From JBCDCE01 sp039182515 (GTDB lineage: Bacteria; Pseudomonadota; Alphaproteobacteria; Rhodobacterales; Rhodobacteraceae), in contig JBCDCE010000058.1 of the NCBI GenBank assembly GCA_039182515.1, positions 1 through 24,552 of the forward strand: 24,552 bases of DNA, in the 5' to 3' direction. Each line of letters starts with the position of its first letter. Within the stretch, counting starts at the first letter, position 1. Position numbers and translations under genes: made by a program. The notes under the pieces are model-generated. The model had not been told where the DNA came from. It did not search any database and was given only the letters and a program-made list of their open reading frames with translations. Positions 7,509-14,951 of the stretch are shown here, one piece after another.

Positions 7509-8284
7509 CAGATCAGCCCCTCATCGGCAAAACCGCTGTTGTCACCGGTGCCGGGCGTGGCATCGGCAAATCCATCGCAATGACCTTTGCCAAGGCGGGC
7601 GCGGATCTGGCGATCTGTGCGCGCTCGCAAGCTGAGATTATCGAAGTGCGCAAAAGCGTCGAAAGCCTGGGCCGGACTTGTGTATCTGAAAGCGTTGATC
7701 TTGCGGACCCTGGGCAGACCAAGGGCTTTTGCGATCGGATCCTGCGCAGCTTTGAAGGCGTTGATATCATTGTGAATAACGCAGGCGCCTACCTCGAACG
7801 CGGGGCCTTTGTGGACAGCGATCCCGACCTCTGGTGGAAGACGATCGAGGTCAATCTGCGCGGCCCCTACCTGCTGACCCGCCACCTGATTGATGCCATG
7901 CGGTCGGGCGGTAAAATCATCAATCTAACCTCCGGCAAAGGCTATGCCGCTGGCGCAAACTCCACGGCCTATCACGTCTCAAAAGCCGCGCTCAACATGC
8001 TGACCAATGGGCTCGCAAACGAGCTGTGGCAGCGCGATATCGACGTCAACAGCCTCGTGCCAGGCCCAACAGCCACAGCAACCTTTGACAACGCCGCCCC
8101 CGGCGCAGAGCGCAGCCCAGAAGAGATCCTCTCGCTTGGCCCAGAAAGCCTGCCCAAAGGGTTGCCCGCCCGGGAGAGGGTTAAGCACCCCGATGAGGTT
8201 GCAGCACTTGCCCTCAGCATGGCCACGCAGCCTTTGGGCGGGCCAACAGGCCAGGTCTTTTCCCTCGCGCGCCGCCCTATGTAA
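7505..8284 (+). CDS. Short-chain dehydrogenase/reductase (SDR, classical)
   Basis: A 259-residue classical SDR with a Rossmann nucleotide-binding motif G15-A-G-R-G-I-G21 after 'KTAVVT', the N91-N-A-G94 motif, N117, S143 and the catalytic Y156-x-x-x-K160 ('AYHVSKAALNML'). A40-R41 after the second strand gives no strong NAD versus NADP call. ATG 7505 overlaps the transketolase stop (ATGA), making it the last gene of the tct-sulfatase-transketolase run. It probably oxidises a secondary alcohol to a ketone or the reverse; an oxidation before transketolase cleavage would make chemical sense. The C-terminus 'GGPTGQVFSLARRPM' is family-typical. It converges on a LysR gene 33 bp away with no terminator visible between them. 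Confidence 0.9.
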   Translation: MTDQPLIGKTAVVTGAGRGIGKSIAMTFAKAGADLAICARSQAEIIEVRKSVESLGRTCVSESVDLADPGQTKGFCDRILRSFEGVDIIVNNAGAYLERGAFVDSDPDLWWKTIEVNLRGPYLLTRHLIDAMRSGGKIINLTSGKGYAAGANSTAYHVSKAALNMLTNGLANELWQRDIDVNSLVPGPTATATFDNAAPGAERSPEEILSLGPESLPKGLPARERVKHPDEVAALALSMATQPLGGPTGQVFSLARRPM

Positions 8285-8317
8285 CACGAAAGCCCTCTGC
8301 GCTTGTTTCAGGCCAAG

Positions 8318-9205
8318 CTATGCCGAATGCGCTGACAGATAATCCACAAAACTCGATACCAAGCTGTTGCGAAGACCCGTCTCTGGCCAAATCGCGGAGA
8401 TTGTCGCGCGGGGCAAGCGCCACTCGTCAAAGAGCCTGACGAGTTTGCCCTCATTGAGGCCTTCCCGACAAATCTCGGCGGGCATTACCGAAACTCCATG
8501 GTTTGCTTTGGTTAAGAAATGCAAGGCATCGAAGTGATCGACTTGGAGCCGCGACTGCTTTTCGATTGTGAGGGTCGCCCGCTCCCCCCGGTGGGATTTA
8601 AGTTTATAAATCCGTCTCTTGTGGCGGTAGTTGATCCAATCCCAAGTCATCAGACCAGAGGGATGTTGAGGGGTTTCTTTGCTTTGGAAATAGTCGCGCC
8701 CCACCACGATGATCCGCTCAAAACCACCCAATCTGCGCTCAACAAGCCCTTGCGTTTCGAAGCGGCCGGACCGGATACACAGATCAAAGCCATCCTTCAT
8801 TGGCTCCACATCATTGTCCGTAAAATCCGCCGAAATATGCACCTGGGAATAGGTCTCAACAAAGGCCGCGATGGTGTCGTGAAGCGGCGAAGAGGCGAGA
8901 TAAGACGGCATTGAAATTTTCAGTGACCCCGACGGCTCAGACTTCGAATGACGCAGCGCGTCGAAGCCCTGCTGGGCCGTTTCCACAAGCCTTGACGTAT
9001 GGGCGTAAAGGTCACGACCTTCCGCAGTCAGCGAGACCTTTCGGGTCGTGCGATAGAGCAAGGGGACGCCCACAAAATGTTCAAGCTTTGACACCCCTTC
9101 ACTGACCCGCGACGGCGCTAGACCCAGCGTTTTAGCCGCCTCACTGAAAGAGCCTTTTTCAACAACCTGAGTAAAGATCGCCATAAGGCGAAGTTGATCG
9201 ATCAT
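8318..9205 (-). CDS. LysR family transcriptional regulator
   Basis: A 295-residue LysR-type regulator. Residues about 1-60 form the helix-turn-helix: 'LRLMAIFTQVVEKGSFSEAA', 'TLGLAPSRVSEGVSKLEHFV', then 'RTTRKVSLTAEG'. The remainder is a substrate-binding domain starting 'GSLKISMPSYLAS'; these features resemble the AaeR/DsdC-like group that begins with an 'MID.LR' N-terminus. It is divergent from the SnoaL-like gene at 9375 across 169 bp, the usual LysR arrangement, so that gene and 10265-10762 are the likely targets. The inducer is unknown. It converges on the SDR gene. Confidence 0.92.
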   Translation of the reverse strand: MIDQLRLMAIFTQVVEKGSFSEAAKTLGLAPSRVSEGVSKLEHFVGVPLLYRTTRKVSLTAEGRDLYAHTSRLVETAQQGFDALRHSKSEPSGSLKISMPSYLASSPLHDTIAAFVETYSQVHISADFTDNDVEPMKDGFDLCIRSGRFETQGLVERRLGGFERIIVVGRDYFQSKETPQHPSGLMTWDWINYRHKRRIYKLKSHRGERATLTIEKQSRLQVDHFDALHFLTKANHGVSVMPAEICREGLNEGKLVRLFDEWRLPRATISAIWPETGLRNSLVSSFVDYLSAHSA

Positions 9206-9221
9206 TGTTCCGATTTTCGTA

Positions 9222-9237
9222 ATTAATAGATACTAAT
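9222..9237. promoter_or_regulatory. Candidate LysR-type binding site
   Basis: ATTAATAGATACTAAT is an A/T-rich interrupted palindrome (12 of 16 positions symmetric, with outer arms ATTA/TAAT) located 17 bp upstream of the lysR start, within the divergent region. LysR proteins commonly bind such dyads near their own promoter. No other strong dyad was seen in 9206-9374. Confidence 0.35.
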
Positions 9238-9374
9238 TTAGCCGCTTAACGGAATTTTATCAATACGATAGCCTGCGCTCGAAGAGGATTGGGGGCCCTC
9301 AGGCAGCGCCCCGTACTGCGCGCCCAAACGATCCCAACAAAATCTAACGTCCAAATCATAAAAGGAGATCCTTC

Positions 9375-10217
9375 ATGAAATTGATCCCATCCATCTTGGC
9401 CATAAGCGCTGTGGCGCTCTTGCCTCTTGGCGCTTTGGCCGACTCCGCTGCCTCCAAAGCTTTGGTCATGGAAGCGCTCAATGAGGCTTTGGTAAAGGGC
9501 AACGCCGATGCGGTGCCGCAATACTGGAGCCCCGATTACATTCAGCACAATCCCGATATCGCCAATGGTCTTGAGGCCCAAAAAGGCCTGATCCAATTTA
9601 TGAACAGCACTGGCGCTTTCGAGGCCGATTACGTGCGCGTCATCGCGGATGACGACATCGTGGCCGTGCATGCCAGCTACTTAGGCTTTGGCCCCAAAGC
9701 GACCATAGGATTTGATGTGTTCCGTGTGGAAGATGGCCTCATCGTGGAGCATTGGGACAACTTACTGCCCGAGCAGCCCCTCAACCCATCGGGGCGCAGC
9801 CAGATTGATGGCGCCACAGAGATCACAGATCTCGACAAAACCGAGGCCAACAAAGCCAAGGTTGCAGAGTTTCTGAACAAGTCGTTGATCGAGCGCGCAG
9901 AGATCGACATCACGAACTACATCAACCCCAACAAGTACTTCCAACACAACCCAGCTGTCGCAGACGGCTTGGACGGCTTTGGGGCGGCCATGGCCGAAAT
10001 GGCCAAAGCGGGCAAATCAATGAGTTACAGCAAGGTTCACAAGGTCATCGGCGAGGGCAACTTCGTGTTGACCATGTCCGAAGGCGCAATTGGATCTGAC
10101 CCAATAGCCTTCTACGACCTCTTTCGTTTGGAAGATGGTCTGATCGTAGAGCATTGGGACGTGATTGCCCCCATGCCTGGGCCCGACGCCAAGCACAACG
10201 AAGCCGGCAAATTCTAA
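9375..10217 (+). CDS. Exported protein with two tandem SnoaL/NTF2-like domains
   Basis: A 280-residue protein with a Sec signal peptide (KLIPS, a hydrophobic core, cleavage after GALA near residue 22). Two SnoaL-like halves follow, about residues 27-140 and 158-275. The halves are clearly homologous: each has a QHNP motif followed by a GL-containing turn ('QHNPDIANGL' and 'QHNPAVADGL') and each ends with nearly the same stretch, 'FRVEDGLIVEHWD' and 'FRLEDGLIVEHWD'. SnoaL-like folds include polyketide cyclases, ketosteroid isomerase relatives and many proteins of unknown role; here the location should be periplasmic. AAAGGAG precedes the ATG. It is divergent from the LysR gene and is followed by another SnoaL-like gene. 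No substrate can be assigned. Confidence 0.85.
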   Translation: MKLIPSILAISAVALLPLGALADSAASKALVMEALNEALVKGNADAVPQYWSPDYIQHNPDIANGLEAQKGLIQFMNSTGAFEADYVRVIADDDIVAVHASYLGFGPKATIGFDVFRVEDGLIVEHWDNLLPEQPLNPSGRSQIDGATEITDLDKTEANKAKVAEFLNKSLIERAEIDITNYINPNKYFQHNPAVADGLDGFGAAMAEMAKAGKSMSYSKVHKVIGEGNFVLTMSEGAIGSDPIAFYDLFRLEDGLIVEHWDVIAPMPGPDAKHNEAGKF

Positions 10218-10222
10218 CCGCG

Positions 10223-10242
10223 CCTCTTTCCCCGCGAAGAGG
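10223..10242 (+). other. Small stem-loop between the two SnoaL-like genes
   Basis: CCTCTT (10223-10228) and AAGAGG (10237-10242) form a perfect 6-bp stem with an 8-base loop, in the 47-bp gap. No T-run follows, so it is more likely an mRNA processing or stabilising element than a terminator. Confidence 0.35.
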
Positions 10243-10264
10243 TCTCCAACCTAAGGGGGCATCA

Positions 10265-10762
10265 ATGCACCGCAGAACCGTTCTCAAAACAACCCTTGGC
10301 GCTGCACTCGCAACAACACTTGCAAGCAAACTCGGAGCACAAGATATGGACGCAACTTCACAAGCTTCCTTCGACACCGTCATGGCCTTTATGGGCGCGA
10401 TGGGCGGCGGCGATATGGACACCATGAGCAGCCTGATGGCTGACGATATGGTCTGGCACAACGAAGGCGACAAAACGCTGCCTTGGATTGGTGAGTCTCG
10501 CGGCAAAGAGGCCATCTTTGCGTTTCTGCCGATCTTCTCGTCCAATCTTCAGACCACCAAATGGGAAAACTCTGATGCCTTCGCCAGCGGCGACACTGTA
10601 GCCGTCTTTGGCACTATGGCGGCCACAGCCACTAAAACCGGCCAAAGCACCGGCGACTTCACCTTCGCTCTGCGTGCCAAGGTGCGCGACGGGCAATTGG
10701 TGTTGTGGCATTGGTTCGAAGACAGCTTCGCTGTGAGCCAAGCTTACCACGGCAAACTCTAA
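10265..10762 (+). CDS. SnoaL-like (NTF2-like) protein with a Tat-type signal
   Basis: A 165-residue protein. The N-terminus MHRRTVLKTTLGAALATTLA has a twin-arginine pattern (R3-R4-T-V-L-K) and a hydrophobic core, with probable cleavage after LGAQ near residue 26. The body is one SnoaL-like domain: 'FDTVMAFMGAMGGGDMDTMS', 'MVWHNEG', 'GKEAIFAFLPIF', 'LWHWFEDSFAV'. Tat export, if real, implies a fold completed or a cofactor bound in the cytoplasm. AAGGGGG lies just upstream of ATG 10265; the longer open frame overlaps the previous gene and is rejected. It sits 47 bp after the double-SnoaL gene and is probably in the same LysR-controlled unit. Function is unknown. A strong terminator follows. Confidence 0.82.
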   Translation: MHRRTVLKTTLGAALATTLASKLGAQDMDATSQASFDTVMAFMGAMGGGDMDTMSSLMADDMVWHNEGDKTLPWIGESRGKEAIFAFLPIFSSNLQTTKWENSDAFASGDTVAVFGTMAATATKTGQSTGDFTFALRAKVRDGQLVLWHWFEDSFAVSQAYHGKL

Positions 10763-10772
10763 TTCAGCTCAC

Positions 10773-10798
10773 GGGCTCAGTTCATGGGCTCAGTTCAT
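10773..10798 (+). repeat. 13-bp perfect tandem direct repeat
   Basis: GGGCTCAGTTCAT occurs twice back to back (10773-10785 and 10786-10798), and GGGC follows again. The second copy supplies part of the 5' arm of the adjacent terminator. It looks like a recent slippage duplication. Confidence 0.9.
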
Positions 10799-10834
10799 GG
10801 GCCGGGATATATCTCGGCCCATTGAGCTCTTTTT
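10788..10834 (+). terminator. Rho-independent terminator
   Basis: Inner arms ATGGGCCG (10797-10804) and CGGCCCAT (10815-10822) form an 8-bp stem that can extend inward through a G-U pair. Outer arms GCTCA (10788-10792) and TGAGC (10823-10827) add pairs across a 4-base bulge. TTTTT follows at 10830-10834. It ends the SnoaL transcript and lies between it and the convergent phnM. Confidence 0.85.
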
Positions 10835-10850
10835 GCACAAAGCGCCGGGC

Positions 10851-12032
10851 TTAGCTTACCTGTCTGCCTTGGCACCAGACTCCCCGCAAAATGGGGGTGC
10901 TTCCCACTTGGCGCACGCGCAATGCATCCCCTCTTGCTCCAACCTCAAGCTTGCCGCGATCTTTAAGACCAGCGGCCTCAGCGGGATTGCGGGTCACCGT
11001 GTTGATGGCACGTGGAAGGTCATTCCATTGCTCAGCGAGACGAAAGGCCGACAAAAGCAAAGCAGAGGGCACGTAGTCAGAAGAGACGATGTCCAAAAGG
11101 TCCGCTTTGGCCAGATCTTCCGCGGCGACATTGCCCGAATGCGATCCTCCACGGATCAAATTCGGCGCGCCCATCATCACGAGAATATCTCTCTCACGAC
11201 AAGCCTGCGCGGCCTCTTTGGTCGTCGGGAACTCGGCAAATCCAACACCGTTTTGCGCGGACGTTGCGACATGCTGTGCCGTAGTATCGTCGTGGCTGGC
11301 CAGTACCGCGCCAAGGCGCTTGGCCTCACGCACAGCGCCCGCTTCATGCGCTTTGCCGTTGGCAGCCTGAAGGCGTTTGAGGTTGGCGACATGCGTCTCG
11401 AAATCCGCATCAGCCAAGCCGCGCTTTTTTGTCAGATAGGTGCGCAAGGCCTTCATGTCGCGGAACTGACGCTGGCCCGGCGTGTGATCCATCAAGCTGA
11501 CGATGCCGACGCGGTCCTCAGCACCAAAGGCTGCAAATTCCTCCAGGAGAGAGTCCGAGCAAATCTCGGCCCGCAAATGCAAAAAGTGGCTGATCTTGAA
11601 AAGACCCATCGCCCGTGCCGCGAGCAACTCATCAGCAAGCGCGCGGGCATAATCGATATAGCCCCCCATCCCGCTATGCACCGAGCCCACGCGCATCGCA
11701 TCAAACACCGTGGTGATCCCGGTTGACGCAAGCTCAGCATCATGCGCCAAAAGGGCTGGAAGATGCGGCCAGTGCACCTTTGGGCGCGGCTCCATATGGC
11801 GCTCGACATTATCAGTGTGCAACTCAACAAGCCCCGGCAGAACAAAATCGCCGCCGCAATCGATGGCACCGCTTGGCACGTAATCGCCCTCGGTAAGGCT
11901 CGTGATCACGCCTTGCTCAATCGTCAGAGTGCCCGTCACAACCTCCTCCGCCAGAACCAGTTGCGCGTTTGCCAGAGCAAGGTCGCCCAGGGGTTCGGGC
12001 GCGGTCAAACCTGTCACATCCTGGGTAGACAT
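10851..12032 (-). CDS. phnM: PhnM, alpha-D-ribose 1-methylphosphonate 5-triphosphate diphosphatase
   Basis: A 393-residue amidohydrolase-fold protein. 'FVLPGLVELHTDNVERHMEP' (H72 in this numbering) and 'ILVMMGAPNLIRGGSHSGN' are characteristic of PhnM, which removes pyrophosphate from the ribose-phosphonate triphosphate before C-P cleavage. The C-terminus has the amidohydrolase end 'VTRNPAEAAGLKDRGKLEVG'. The start is uncertain. ATG 12080 lies 2 bp after phnN but has no ribosome-binding site and adds 16 unconserved residues; ATG 12032 has AGGA about 12 bases upstream and gives a length closer to known PhnM (about 380). It is the last gene of the phnGHIJKLNM run. Confidence 0.92.
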   Translation of the reverse strand: MSTQDVTGLTAPEPLGDLALANAQLVLAEEVVTGTLTIEQGVITSLTEGDYVPSGAIDCGGDFVLPGLVELHTDNVERHMEPRPKVHWPHLPALLAHDAELASTGITTVFDAMRVGSVHSGMGGYIDYARALADELLAARAMGLFKISHFLHLRAEICSDSLLEEFAAFGAEDRVGIVSLMDHTPGQRQFRDMKALRTYLTKKRGLADADFETHVANLKRLQAANGKAHEAGAVREAKRLGAVLASHDDTTAQHVATSAQNGVGFAEFPTTKEAAQACRERDILVMMGAPNLIRGGSHSGNVAAEDLAKADLLDIVSSDYVPSALLLSAFRLAEQWNDLPRAINTVTRNPAEAAGLKDRGKLEVGARGDALRVRQVGSTPILRGVWCQGRQVS

Positions 12033-12082
12033 TGCCCAATACTGTCCTTCTCTTTTGTTTGTGGCGTTCGCTTGCGCCATCG

Positions 12083-12643
12083 CTAGGCGCTCGGTGCTTG
12101 CAAGAGCTCGGCAGCGCGCGTCACGGTCTCGGTCAATGGACCATCGTTGGACACTTCGATCACCGTCAGCCCATCGGGCAACGGCTTTTGAGCCTGGGCC
12201 AAGCGTCGTTCAATCTCGCTATGAGTCTCGCGCCCACGCGCAGTTAGACGCGCCGCAAGGGTCTTAGGAGTTGCGGTGATGTTGAGAACCACAAGGTTTG
12301 CAAAAGCCGCATGCGCGCGCTCCAAAGCTCCGCGTGAGACGTTTGCCAAGCAATCGGTGCCCGCATCAAGTTGGCCTTGCACGCTCTGCGGAATGCCGTA
12401 GCGCAGCCCATGCGCCTGCCAATGCACCGCGAAAGCGTCTCGCTTCATGAGGTCCAGAAATTCGGCTTCTGAGACAGCCTCATAATCCTCTCCGCCAAGC
12501 CCCGGTGCGCGTGTGATCACACGCTTCACAAGATGAAGATGAGGCAAGGCATCTCTCAACCCGATCATCACACTGTCTTTGCCCACACCAGAGGGGCCAA
12601 CCACGGCAATGAGCCGTCCCGAGAGAGGGCTCGCATCCTTCAT
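12083..12643 (-). CDS. phnN: PhnN, ribose 1,5-bisphosphate phosphokinase
   Basis: A 186-residue guanylate-kinase-like protein with P-loop G16-P-S-G-V-G-K22-D-S and the following 'VKRVITRAPGLGGEDYEAVS' segment, which is the PhnN counterpart of the guanylate kinase substrate-binding region. It phosphorylates ribose 1,5-bisphosphate, a product of the C-P lyase route, to PRPP. The length equals known PhnN. The start overlaps the phnL stop (ATGA). It precedes phnM here, whereas E. coli has phnM before phnN. Confidence 0.93.
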   Translation of the reverse strand: MKDASPLSGRLIAVVGPSGVGKDSVMIGLRDALPHLHLVKRVITRAPGLGGEDYEAVSEAEFLDLMKRDAFAVHWQAHGLRYGIPQSVQGQLDAGTDCLANVSRGALERAHAAFANLVVLNITATPKTLAARLTARGRETHSEIERRLAQAQKPLPDGLTVIEVSNDGPLTETVTRAAELLQAPSA

Positions 12644-13323
12644 GCCAGGGCCTTTGGGGCGAACTGGCTCACGTCGATGCAGCGGTCACAAACCTCTGCC
12701 CGGGTGGCTTCATCGTGGAAAATTCCGATGATCGCAGCGCCACGCACTTTGGCCTCTGCAATGAGCGAGACGACAACCGCGCGGTTGGTCGGGTCCAAGC
12801 TTGCCGTCGGCTCGTCCAAAAGCAAGGCAGGATAGGCATGGGCAAAGCCCCGCGCGATGTTCACGCGCTGTTGCTCGCCGCCTGAAAAGGTCGTGGGCGA
12901 CAGCCTCCAGAGCCGCTCGGGGATGTTCAGCTGATTGAGCAAGTCTCTGGCGCGCGCCTCTGCCTCGGTGGCAGGCATTCCCAAAGCCCGAAGCGGCTCA
13001 GAAACCACCTCCAAGGCAGGCACACGCGGCACAACGCGCAAGAACTGGCTGACATAGCCCAACACCTCGCGGCGCAGGGCAATCACCTCGCGGGGCTCTG
13101 CTTGCACAATGTCCACATCGCCAATGCGGATCTCTCCCGCTTGGGCCAGGTAATTGCCGTAGATCATCCGCAAGAGCGTCGACTTGCCCGCCCCTGACGC
13201 CCCCGTCAGCGCCACGCATTCGCCTTTGGCAACCATGAGCGACACATCCCGCATCACGTCGATCACAGCCCCCCCTTGGTTGTGCAATGTGAAGGTTTTG
13301 GAAACGCCTCTTAGCTCAATCAT
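12640..13323 (-). CDS. phnL: PhnL, C-P lyase ABC-type ATP-binding protein
   Basis: A 227-residue ABC ATPase with Walker A G41-A-S-G-A-G-K-S-T49, signature F146-SGGEQQR-153 and Walker B LLLDEP (167-172). Its size and the phnK-phnL-phnN neighbourhood identify PhnL, which supports the C-P lyase core rather than driving transport. It starts 3 bp after the phnK stop and overlaps phnN by 4 bp. Confidence 0.93.
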   Translation of the reverse strand: MIELRGVSKTFTLHNQGGAVIDVMRDVSLMVAKGECVALTGASGAGKSTLLRMIYGNYLAQAGEIRIGDVDIVQAEPREVIALRREVLGYVSQFLRVVPRVPALEVVSEPLRALGMPATEAEARARDLLNQLNIPERLWRLSPTTFSGGEQQRVNIARGFAHAYPALLLDEPTASLDPTNRAVVVSLIAEAKVRGAAIIGIFHDEATRAEVCDRCIDVSQFAPKALA

Positions 13324-13326
13324 CTC

Positions 13327-14097
13327 TCACACCTGCAACACGGAACTGACCAGCAATTGGCTATAAGCGTGTTGCGGATCATCGAGGACCTGATCTGTAA
13401 GACCTGCCTCCACAACGCGGCCCGATTTCATCACCATCAAGCGATCTGCCAACAGGCGAACCACAGCCAGATCGTGAGTCACAATCACAGCCGACAGCCC
13501 CATGTCGCGCACCAAGCCCCGCAAAAGATCCAAGAGCCTCGCCTGCACCGACACATCAAGCCCACCCGTGGGTTCATCCATGAACACAAGCCTCGGGCCC
13601 GAGACGAGGTTGCGCGCAATTTGCAGCCTTTGCTGCATGCCGCCTGAAAAAGTGCTGGGCCGATGGTCGATGCGGGCCACGTCAATCTCAACCCGCTCCA
13701 GCCAATCGAGTGCCTGTCCGCGAATATCGCCATAGTGCCGTGCACCAACGGCCATCAGCCGCTCGCCCACATTACCACCGGCACTCACGCCCATCCGCAA
13801 CCCGTCGCGCGGCTGCTGATGCACAAAGGCCCAATCCGTGCGGCCGAGCATCCGCCTCTCGGGCTCAGACATCTGAAGCGTGTCGCGCAAGCCTTCCGTG
13901 CGGGTTTCAAAAAGCACCTGTCCAGCGTCAGGCTTCAAATGCCCTGCCATACAGTTGAGCAACGTGGACTTGCCAGACCCAGACTCGCCGACGATCCCCA
14001 TAACCTCACCGGGATAGAGATCAAACGAGACATCGGCGCAGCCCATCTGCGCGCCGTAGTGTTTGCTCAAGCCTTGCACGGACAAAAGCGGGGTCAT
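13327..14097 (-). CDS. phnK: PhnK, C-P lyase ABC-type ATP-binding protein
   Basis: A 256-residue ABC ATPase with Walker A G38-E-S-G-S-G-K-S-T46, signature F150-SGGMQQR-157 and Walker B VFMDEP (171-176). PhnK is known to dock onto PhnJ in the core complex. The segment 'DWAFVHQQPRDGLRMGVSAG' (88-107) after the Walker A domain is typical of PhnK. The start overlaps the phnJ stop by 4 bp, consistent with co-assembly. Confidence 0.94.
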   Translation of the reverse strand: MTPLLSVQGLSKHYGAQMGCADVSFDLYPGEVMGIVGESGSGKSTLLNCMAGHLKPDAGQVLFETRTEGLRDTLQMSEPERRMLGRTDWAFVHQQPRDGLRMGVSAGGNVGERLMAVGARHYGDIRGQALDWLERVEIDVARIDHRPSTFSGGMQQRLQIARNLVSGPRLVFMDEPTGGLDVSVQARLLDLLRGLVRDMGLSAVIVTHDLAVVRLLADRLMVMKSGRVVEAGLTDQVLDDPQHAYSQLLVSSVLQV

Positions 14098-14951
14098 ACC
14101 GCCTCCTTCCCTTTGAAGCCTGCGGCCTGGCGCGCTTGGCAGTAATCCGTGTCTGAACAGACAAACAGCCGCCCTCCTTGATCATCCACAATCACTTCAT
14201 CGAGATAGCTCTCATCGGCACCACAAAGCCCGCAAGCGTGATCGGCTTTGCTAGCCTCAAAGGGATGATCGTCGAAATCGAGACTGATGACTTGCGTGTA
14301 GGGCGGCAACGCGTAAATCCGCTGTTCGCGGCCTGCGCCGAAAAGCTGAATGGCCGGCATGTGGCCGAGCTTTGGGTTGTCGAACTTCGGGATTGGCGAG
14401 GGATCCGTCACATAGCGCCCCTCAACCTCCACCGGATAGGCATAGGCCGTTGCGATATGGCCATGGCGGCTGATGTCCTCATAAAGCTTCACGTGCATGA
14501 GCCCGTAGTCTTCCAAAGCATGCATCTTGCGGGTCTCGCTTTCGCGCGGCTCCAAGAAGCGCAGAGGCTCTGGGATCGGCACTTGATAGACAAGGATTTG
14601 ACCCTCGCTAAGCGGCTCTTCGGGAATGCGGTGGCGCGTTTGGATGACACTGGACGCTTTTGTTTGCGTGGTCGTCTCAACGCCCGCAGTGCGTTCAAAG
14701 AAGGCGCGAATGGAGACCGCATTTGTTGTATCATCAGCGCCTTGATCGATCACCTTGAGCGTATCTTCTGGCGTGAGCACCGCCGCGGAGACCTGCACCC
14801 CGCCCGTGCCCCAGCCGTAAGGCATGGGCATCTCTCGGCTGGCAAAGGGCACTTGGTAGCCAGGGATCGCCAAGGCTTTCAGGATGGCGCGGCGGATCAT
14901 GCGCTTGGTTTGCTCATCAAGGTAGGCAAAGTTGTACGTGGGTTCGCTCAT
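14094..14951 (-). CDS. phnJ: PhnJ, carbon-phosphorus lyase (radical SAM) catalytic subunit
   Basis: A 285-residue PhnJ. It cleaves the C-P bond of 5-phosphoribosyl 1-phosphonate using an Fe-S cluster and S-adenosylmethionine. Four cysteines C240-x2-C243-x21-C265-x5-C271 ('ADHACGLCGADE' ... 'FVCSDTDYC') match the family pattern; C271 corresponds to the essential E. coli Cys272, and G31 in 'IPGYQVPF' to the glycyl-radical Gly32. All key residues appear intact, so the enzyme should be functional. It overlaps both phnI and phnK by 4 bp. Confidence 0.97.
   Translation of the reverse strand: MSEPTYNFAYLDEQTKRMIRRAILKALAIPGYQVPFASREMPMPYGWGTGGVQVSAAVLTPEDTLKVIDQGADDTTNAVSIRAFFERTAGVETTTQTKASSVIQTRHRIPEEPLSEGQILVYQVPIPEPLRFLEPRESETRKMHALEDYGLMHVKLYEDISRHGHIATAYAYPVEVEGRYVTDPSPIPKFDNPKLGHMPAIQLFGAGREQRIYALPPYTQVISLDFDDHPFEASKADHACGLCGADESYLDEVIVDDQGGRLFVCSDTDYCQARQAAGFKGKEAV

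Noticed and set aside
10797..11726. 309-codon + strand open frame
   Set aside because: It lies wholly antisense to phnM, whose product matches its family along its length. The frame crosses the terminator hairpin and its product resembles nothing recognisable.
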